Source of the DNA: DASZHJ01 sp963735465
GTDB taxonomy: Bacteria; Pseudomonadota; Alphaproteobacteria; ATCC43930; CGMCC-115725
DNA length: 64,000 bases
Direction of reading: 5' to 3'
NCBI GenBank assembly: GCA_963735465.1
Contig: CAVTLA010000001.1
Location: 3,844,001 to 3,908,000, forward strand
Shown here: positions 59,479-64,000 of the stretch, in pieces
How the letters are laid out: each line of letters opens with the position of its first letter
Numbering within the stretch: the stretch's first letter is position 1
Notes under the pieces: model-generated
Database searches by the model: none
Told to the model about the DNA's origin: nothing
The model's input: the letters and a program-made list of their open reading frames with translations, nothing else
Made by a program: the position numbers and the translations under genes

Positions 59479-60774
59479 ATGCGCGAAGCCACCAAAGAGA
59501 CCGCCAAATCCGCACGCCGCCGGCTCCCCGATCGGGATCTCGCGAAAGTGCTGCAGCATCACAAGCGCTACGTCGAGGGCCGCTGGCGCGGCCGCGCGGC
59601 GGCGCTGCAGTGGTGCGATCTCTCCGGCCTCGACTTGAGCGGCCAGGACCTCTCCGGCGCGGATCTCACCGGCGCCGACCTGCAGAGCTGCAAGCTCGAC
59701 GGCGCGAGCTTCGCCGGCGCCAATCTCTTCATGGCGGATCTGCGTCTCGCCAGCCTGAACGACGCCGACCTTTCCAAGGCGGATCTGCGCGGCGCGCGGC
59801 TCTGGGGCACCCATCTCGAGCGCGCGCGGCTCGTCGAGGCGAATCTCGCCGAGGGCGCCATCGCGCTGGCCCGCGGCGACGACAGCGGCCGTACCGACGG
59901 CTTCGAGACGCGACCCGCCGATCTCAGCTCCGCCCGCGCGCGGGGCGCCGACTTCTCCTATGCGCAGTTCACCGGCGCCATCATCGCCAACGCCGATCTC
60001 AGCGATGCCAACCTGACCCAGGCCGATCTCACCGCCGCCGACCTCCGCTGCACCAACCTCACCGGCGCGGTGCTCGAGGGCGCCGATCTCCGCGGCGCCA
60101 AGCTCAGCCAGGCGATCCTGCGCGGCGCCATCCTCACCGACGCCAACATGCGCAACGCCGACGTGGCGGGCGCCGATCTGACCGGCGCCATCGTGACCCC
60201 GCACACCATGCAGTCGGCGCACGGCCGCGACCATGTGCGCGGGCCGACGCTGCGCAAGCTCTCCAGCGAGCAGCTTCTCGCCGAGCTCTGGCAGCACACC
60301 CAGTGGGTGGTGAGCGACGGCCAGCGCGGCAAGCGCGGCGTCTTCAGCGACACCGATCTTTCCGGCCAGGATCTGCAGAACGTCAACCTCGCCATGGCGG
60401 TGATGCGCCACGCGGTGCTGCGCCGGGCGAAGCTTGCCGGCGCCACCCTCGCCGCCGCCGACCTCACCCTCGCCGATCTGCGCGAGGCGGACCTTACCGG
60501 CGCGGATCTCCGCGGCGCCACCCTCGACCACGCCCATCTCGACCGCGCGCTGCTGATCGACGCCAATCTCGGGCCGCTGGAGCAGGTCGGCGCCGATCAC
60601 ATCAAGATCCGCGCCAGCCTCACCGGCGCCAAGCTCGTCGGCAGCAGGCTCGACGGCGCCCTCCTCGCCGGCGCCAAGCTCGACCACGCCGATTTCCGCG
60701 GCACCGACATGGGCAACCTCGACCTCGTCGATGTCGACCTCACCCACGCCCGCGGGCTGGAGCCGGCGCGCTAG
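59479..60774 (+). CDS. Pentapeptide-repeat protein
   Basis: 431 residues. Two blocks of A(D/N)Lxx repeats, for example GADLTGADLQSCKLDGASFAGANLFMADLRLASLNDADLSKADLRGARL and ADLTLADLREADLTGADLRGATLDHAHLDRALL, each fold into a four-sided right-handed beta helix. They are split by a non-repeat linker of about 60 residues (MQSAHGRDHVRGPTLRKLSSEQLLAELWQHTQWVVSDGQRGKRGV). The basic start (RRRLPDRDLAKVLQHHKRYVEGRWRGRAAALQW) may be a short helical cap. No signal peptide. The role is unknown; some relatives mimic DNA and shield gyrase, but that should not be assumed. Confidence 0.9.
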   Translation: MREATKETAKSARRRLPDRDLAKVLQHHKRYVEGRWRGRAAALQWCDLSGLDLSGQDLSGADLTGADLQSCKLDGASFAGANLFMADLRLASLNDADLSKADLRGARLWGTHLERARLVEANLAEGAIALARGDDSGRTDGFETRPADLSSARARGADFSYAQFTGAIIANADLSDANLTQADLTAADLRCTNLTGAVLEGADLRGAKLSQAILRGAILTDANMRNADVAGADLTGAIVTPHTMQSAHGRDHVRGPTLRKLSSEQLLAELWQHTQWVVSDGQRGKRGVFSDTDLSGQDLQNVNLAMAVMRHAVLRRAKLAGATLAAADLTLADLREADLTGADLRGATLDHAHLDRALLIDANLGPLEQVGADHIKIRASLTGAKLVGSRLDGALLAGAKLDHADFRGTDMGNLDLVDVDLTHARGLEPAR

Positions 60775-60815
60775 TTTCTTCGGCGGCCTTTCCTCACAGC
60801 ACTCCATCACTCATT

Positions 60816-60896
60816 CGTCATGGCCGGGCTTGACCCGGCCATCCACGAATTTTCGGTCGCAAGGCGTGGATGCCCGGCTCAAGGCCGGGCATGACG
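60816..60896. repeat. Dispersed palindromic repeat, type A, copy 3
   Basis: CGTCATGGCCGGGCTTGACCCGGCCATCCACG and, after a short centre, CGTGGATGCCCGGCTCAAGGCCGGGCATGACG. Same unit as copies at 47845, 49891 and 63161; it lies between the pentapeptide gene and queA. Confidence 0.9.
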
Positions 60897-60976
60897 ACGG
60901 GGATAGCGAGCCCAATCCCCAGCACCAAAACCGTCCCGCTTCCCAGCGCCGGGAATCCGGGGTATGGGCTGCCCCC

Positions 60977-62014
60977 ATGCGGGTTGATGCCTTCGATTTC
61001 GAGCTGCCGCGGGAGCGGATCGCCGACCATCCGGCGGAGCCGCGGGAGTCCGCGCGGCTCCTGGTGGTGGGAAAATCGCTGCTCGACCGCCACATCGCGG
61101 ACCTGCCGCGCCTGCTGCGGCGCGGTGATCTCCTGGTCTTCAACGACACCCGCGTCATCCCCGCGCGGCTTCTGGGCCGGCGCGGCGCCGCCACCATCGA
61201 GGTGACGCTGCACCGCGACCTTGGCAACGGCGTCTGGCTCGCCTTCGCCAAAGGCGCGAAACGGGTGCAGCCCGGCGACCGCCTGGTCTTCGCCGACGAT
61301 TTCCAGGCGGAGGTGACGGGAAAGACGCCGGCGGGCGACGTGGCCCTGCATTTCACCCTGCCGCCGGCGGAGTTCCGCGCCGCCCTCGACCGCCACGGCC
61401 ACATGCCGCTGCCGCCCTACATCAAGCGGCCGGCCAGCGGCAGCGCCCGGGACCGGCGCGACTACCAGACCATCTTCGCGCGGAAGGAAGGCGCCGTCGC
61501 CGCCCCCACCGCCGGCCTGCACTTCACCGAGACGCTGCTGCGGGAATTCGAGGCCGCCGGGATCGCGCATCTCACCGTGACCCTCCACGTGGGCGCCGGC
61601 ACCTTCCTGCCGGTGAAGGTGGAGAACACGGGCGATCACGTGATGCACGCCGAGACCGGCTTCATCGACGCCGAGACCGCGGCGCGAATCAACGCGACGC
61701 GGGCGGCGGGCGGCCGCATCGTCGCCGTCGGCACCACCAGCCTGCGCCTCCTGGAGAGCGCCGCCGACGAGAGCGGCCGGGTGCAGCCTTTTGCCGGCGA
61801 GACCGCGCTCTTCATCACGCCGGGCTATCGCTTCCGGGCGATCGACGTTCTCGTCACCAATTTCCACCTGCCGCGCTCGACCCTCTTCATGCTGGTCTCC
61901 GCCTTCGCCGGCTTGGAGCGCATGAAGCAGGCCTATGCCCACGCCATCAAGACGGAGTACCGCTTCTTCTCCTACGGCGACGCCTGCCTGCTGGAGCCGG
62001 AGCGCGCGGCGTGA
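60977..62014 (+). CDS. queA: S-adenosylmethionine:tRNA ribosyltransferase-isomerase
   Basis: 345 residues. QueA moves the ribosyl part of S-adenosylmethionine onto 7-aminomethyl-7-deazaguanine in tRNA to make epoxyqueuosine. MRVDAFDFELPRERIADHPAEPRESARLLV is the standard start; NDTRVIPARLLGRR, AAPTAGLHFTETLLREFEAAGI, LTVTLHVGAGTFLPVKVENTGDHVMHAE and LVTNFHLPRSTLFMLVSAFAGLE are hallmark blocks. Its stop overlaps the tgt start (GTGA at 62011-62014). First gene of the queuosine operon. Confidence 0.97.
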   Translation: MRVDAFDFELPRERIADHPAEPRESARLLVVGKSLLDRHIADLPRLLRRGDLLVFNDTRVIPARLLGRRGAATIEVTLHRDLGNGVWLAFAKGAKRVQPGDRLVFADDFQAEVTGKTPAGDVALHFTLPPAEFRAALDRHGHMPLPPYIKRPASGSARDRRDYQTIFARKEGAVAAPTAGLHFTETLLREFEAAGIAHLTVTLHVGAGTFLPVKVENTGDHVMHAETGFIDAETAARINATRAAGGRIVAVGTTSLRLLESAADESGRVQPFAGETALFITPGYRFRAIDVLVTNFHLPRSTLFMLVSAFAGLERMKQAYAHAIKTEYRFFSYGDACLLEPERAA

Positions 62015-63136
62015 CGACAGAATTCTCGGTAACCGCCCGCGACGGCGCGGCGCGGTCGGGGCGTCTCGCGACCGCTCATGGCGTCATCGAGACGCCGGCC
62101 TTCATGCCCGTCGGCACCGCCGCCACGGTCAAGGCGATGCGGCCCGAGGAGGTAAGCGGCGACCGGCGCCCAGATCATCCTCGGCAACACCTATCACCTG
62201 ATGCTGCGGCCCGGCGCCGAGCGCATCGGCCGCCTCGGCGGCCTGCATCGCTTCATGGATTGGCCGGGACCGATCCTCACGGACAGCGGCGGCTTCCAGG
62301 TGATGTCCCTCGCCAAGCTCCGGGAGATCACCGAGGCGGGCGTCACCTTCCGCTCCCATCTGGACGGCAGCCGCCACGAGCTGACGCCGGAGCGCTCCAT
62401 CGAGATCCAGAATCTTCTCGATGCCGACATCACCATGGTGCTGGACGAGTGCACGCCGTTTCCCGCCACCTGGGACGAGGCGCGGAAATCCATGGAGCTG
62501 TCGCTGGCCTGGGCCCGGCGCTCGAAGCGCGCATTCGCGGCGCGGTCGGGCTACGGGCTCTTCGGCATCGTGCAGGGCAGCGTCTATGGCGATCTGCGCC
62601 GGCGCTCGGCGGTGGGGCTGCGCGAGATCGGCTTCGACGGGTATGCGGTCGGTGGCCTCGCGGTCGGCGAGGGCCAGGAGACCATGTTCCGCGTCCTCGA
62701 CGAGACCGTGCCCGAGCTCCCGGAAGACGCGCCGCGCTATCTCATGGGCGTCGGCAAGCCCAGCGATCTCCTGGGCGCGGTCTCCCGCGGCATCGACATG
62801 TTCGACTGCGTGCTGCCGACCCGCTCCGGCCGCACCGCCCAGGCCTTCACGCGGGGCGGCACCGTCAATCTCCGCAACGCCCGCCACCAGGACGATCCCA
62901 GGCCCCTCGACGCCGAGTGCTCCTGCCCCGCCTGCGTCAGGTTCTCCCGCGCCTATCTCCACCACCTCGCCCGCAGCGGCGAGATCCTCGGCGCCATGCT
63001 GTTGACCCAGCACAATCTGCGCTACTACGGTGACCTCATGGCGACGATGCGCCAGGCCATCGCCGAGAGCCGCCTCGCCGCCACCGCCGCCGCAATGCTG
63101 GAGCGCGAAGCGGCGGGGGATGTGCCGGCGTTGTGA
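62011..63136 (+). CDS. tgt: tRNA-guanine transglycosylase, one frameshift
   Basis: About 374 residues when repaired. It swaps guanine-34 of target tRNAs for preQ1. GTG 62011 starts TTEFSVTARDGAARSGRLATAHGVIETPAFMPVGTAATVKAM. An extra base at about 62157-62160 shifts the frame; then AQIILGNTYHLMLRPG, DSGGFQVMSLAKL, VLDECTPFP, GGLAVGEGQETM and VLPTRSGRTAQAF follow. The zinc site is CSCPACVRFSRAYLHHL. All catalytic parts are otherwise intact. Because the rest of the operon is healthy, I treat the shift as a sequence error. Confidence 0.92.
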
Positions 63137-63160
63137 GGTGTGCATCGCTTCCCTTCTCGA

Positions 63161-63240
63161 CGTCATGGCCGGGCTTGTCCCGGCCATCCACGCGCCCTTC
63201 GCTCAAGACGTGGATGCCCGGCTCAAGGCCGGGCATGACG
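63161..63240. repeat. Dispersed palindromic repeat, type A, copy 4
   Basis: CGTCATGGCCGGGCTTGTCCCGGCCATCCACG faces CGTGGATGCCCGGCTCAAGGCCGGGCATGACG. It sits inside the queuosine operon, between tgt and queF, so it is probably transcribed and may set the level of the downstream genes. Confidence 0.9.
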
Positions 63241-63279
63241 AAATGAGAGAGCCTTGCTTTCAAAGATAGCGATCAGCCA

Positions 63280-63744
63280 ATGCCCAAAAGAAAATTCCCC
63301 ACCCTCACCCAGCTCGGCCGCGACGTGCCGCTGCCGGCCTCGCCCGAGGACGCCGTGCTGGAGCGGGTGCCCAATCCGCATCGGGGCACGACGTACCTCG
63401 TGCGGTTCGCGGCGCCGGAGTTCACCACGCTCTGTCCGATCACGGCGCAGCCCGACTTCGCCCATCTCGTCATCGATTATGTCCCGCGGCGGTGGCTCAT
63501 CGAGAGCAAGTCCCTGAAGCTGTTCCTGGGCTCGTTCCGCAACCAGCAGGGCTTTCACGAGGATTGCACCCTCAAGATCGGCAAGATGCTGGCCGCGCGC
63601 CTGACGCCGCGGTGGCTGCGCATCGGCGGCTACTGGTATCCCCGCGGCGGCATGCCCATCGACGTCTTCTACCAGACCGGCGCGCCGCCCCGCGGCCTCT
63701 GGCTGCCGGACCAGGGTGTCCCGTCCTATCGCGGCCGCGGATGA
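63280..63744 (+). CDS. queF: NADPH-dependent 7-cyano-7-deazaguanine reductase (QueF, short form)
   Basis: 154 residues, the single-domain type. The catalytic Cys is C52 in TTLCPITAQPDF, with Asp59. The QueF motif ESKSLKLFLGSFRNQQGFHEDCT, which binds NADPH and substrate, is complete. It reduces the nitrile preQ0 to the amine preQ1, the substrate of Tgt. The stop (63742-63744) lies just before the queG start. No signal peptide; cytoplasmic. Confidence 0.96.
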   Translation: MPKRKFPTLTQLGRDVPLPASPEDAVLERVPNPHRGTTYLVRFAAPEFTTLCPITAQPDFAHLVIDYVPRRWLIESKSLKLFLGSFRNQQGFHEDCTLKIGKMLAARLTPRWLRIGGYWYPRGGMPIDVFYQTGAPPRGLWLPDQGVPSYRGRG

Positions 63745-63745
63745 A

Positions 63746-64000
63746 ATGACCGGCGCCGATGCCAGATCGGCGATCCGCGAGACGGCGCTCGCGCTGGGCT
63801 TCGATGCCGTCGGCTTCGCGCCGGCGGCGCTTGGCGCGCAAGCACGGGAGAATCTGGCGGCCTATCTCGGCGCCGGATTCCACGGCGACATGGGATGGCT
63901 GGCGGCGCGCGCGCCCGAGCGCGGCGATCCCCGCGGCCTCTGGCCCGAGGCGCGCAGCGTCGTCGTGGTGGCTTTGAACTATGGCCCCGACGAAGATCCG
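63746..64000 (+). CDS. queG: Epoxyqueuosine reductase QueG, N-terminal part
   Basis: 85 codons are visible before the window ends. ATG 63746 follows the queF stop by one base. GFDAVGFAPAAL, then LGAGFHGDMGWLAAR and LWPEARSVVVVALNYGPDEDP match the start of QueG, a cobalamin and iron-sulfur enzyme that removes the epoxide oxygen to finish queuosine. The cluster-binding Cys lie beyond the window. Queuosine synthesis thus ends with this cobalamin-dependent step here. Confidence 0.92.
   Translation, partial: MTGADARSAIRETALALGFDAVGFAPAALGAQARENLAAYLGAGFHGDMGWLAARAPERGDPRGLWPEARSVVVVALNYGPDEDP

Noticed and set aside
59347..60810. 487-codon minus-strand frame opposite the pentapeptide-repeat gene
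   Set aside because: Repetitive GAGE-like translation is the mirror of the A(D/N)LxG codons; it has no start context.
60897..60976. preQ1 riboswitch before queA
   Set aside because: The 80 bases upstream show no A-rich tail hairpin typical of preQ1 aptamers, only the end of a REP-like unit and unstructured sequence.
47845..63240. CRISPR array
   Set aside because: The repeated units are four isolated palindromes several hundred bases to kilobases apart, without regular spacers or cas genes.

Overview
The window is about 64 kb of very GC-rich chromosomal DNA from an alphaproteobacterium, most likely a free-living soil or plant-associated member of the Rhodospirillales or Hyphomicrobiales. The order rpmI-rplT-pheS-pheT, the many amino-acid and opine-type catabolic genes, the ectoine hydrolase relative and the dispersed palindromic repeats all fit; the genus cannot be fixed from the sequence. 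No CRISPR array, rRNA operon or intact insertion sequence was seen.

Layout. 0-7.3 kb: a catabolic block on the plus strand with a polar amino-acid ABC transporter, a TauD-like dioxygenase, an NtaA/SnaA-type flavin monooxygenase, an MFS carrier and a D-aminopeptidase, ending at a tRNA-Ser. 7.6-19.5 kb: housekeeping genes (lepA, pheT, pheS, rplT, rpmI) mixed with a DUF2339 membrane protein, a GNAT enzyme, an enolase-superfamily enzyme and a Tag-like glycosylase. 19.4-31.9 kb: a candidate leader-peptide locus, a LysR/azoreductase divergon, an M20 peptidase, a serine hydrolase, tatA, a HisC-like aminotransferase, a PhyH dioxygenase, a membrane sulfatase-like protein, a class V aminotransferase and a gamma-glutamyltransferase.

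31.95-37.15 kb is a clearly foreign, AT-richer island. It carries a tightly overlapping three-gene minus-strand operon: a Z1-type superfamily 2 helicase, an unrecognised 149-residue protein and a DNA methyltransferase. This looks like a compact, atypical Z1 restriction or defence system and is the most interesting part of the window. Next to it lie a decayed duplicate of a HigA-type antitoxin gene, the decayed tail of what looks like a tyrosine recombinase, two small envelope proteins, and a HigA-like gene whose 5' end appears to have been replaced at the island edge.

37.4-49 kb holds a LysR/NTF2-like pair and a long run of small secreted proteins, lipoproteins and one 23-residue membrane peptide, then a branched-chain-type binding protein. 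49-59 kb returns to catabolic genes (DoeA-like hydrolase, two tandem luciferase-like oxidoreductases, an enolase-superfamily enzyme, a class II aldolase, AsmA-like protein, cytochrome c). 59.5-64 kb has a pentapeptide-repeat protein and the queuosine operon queA-tgt-queF-queG, which runs off the window.

An important quality point: nine genes are broken by thirteen single-base shifts, and every one has the sign of an extra base. Because tgt and other conserved genes are hit, this is best read as uncorrected sequencing insertions, not as pseudogene decay. These genes are annotated across the shift.
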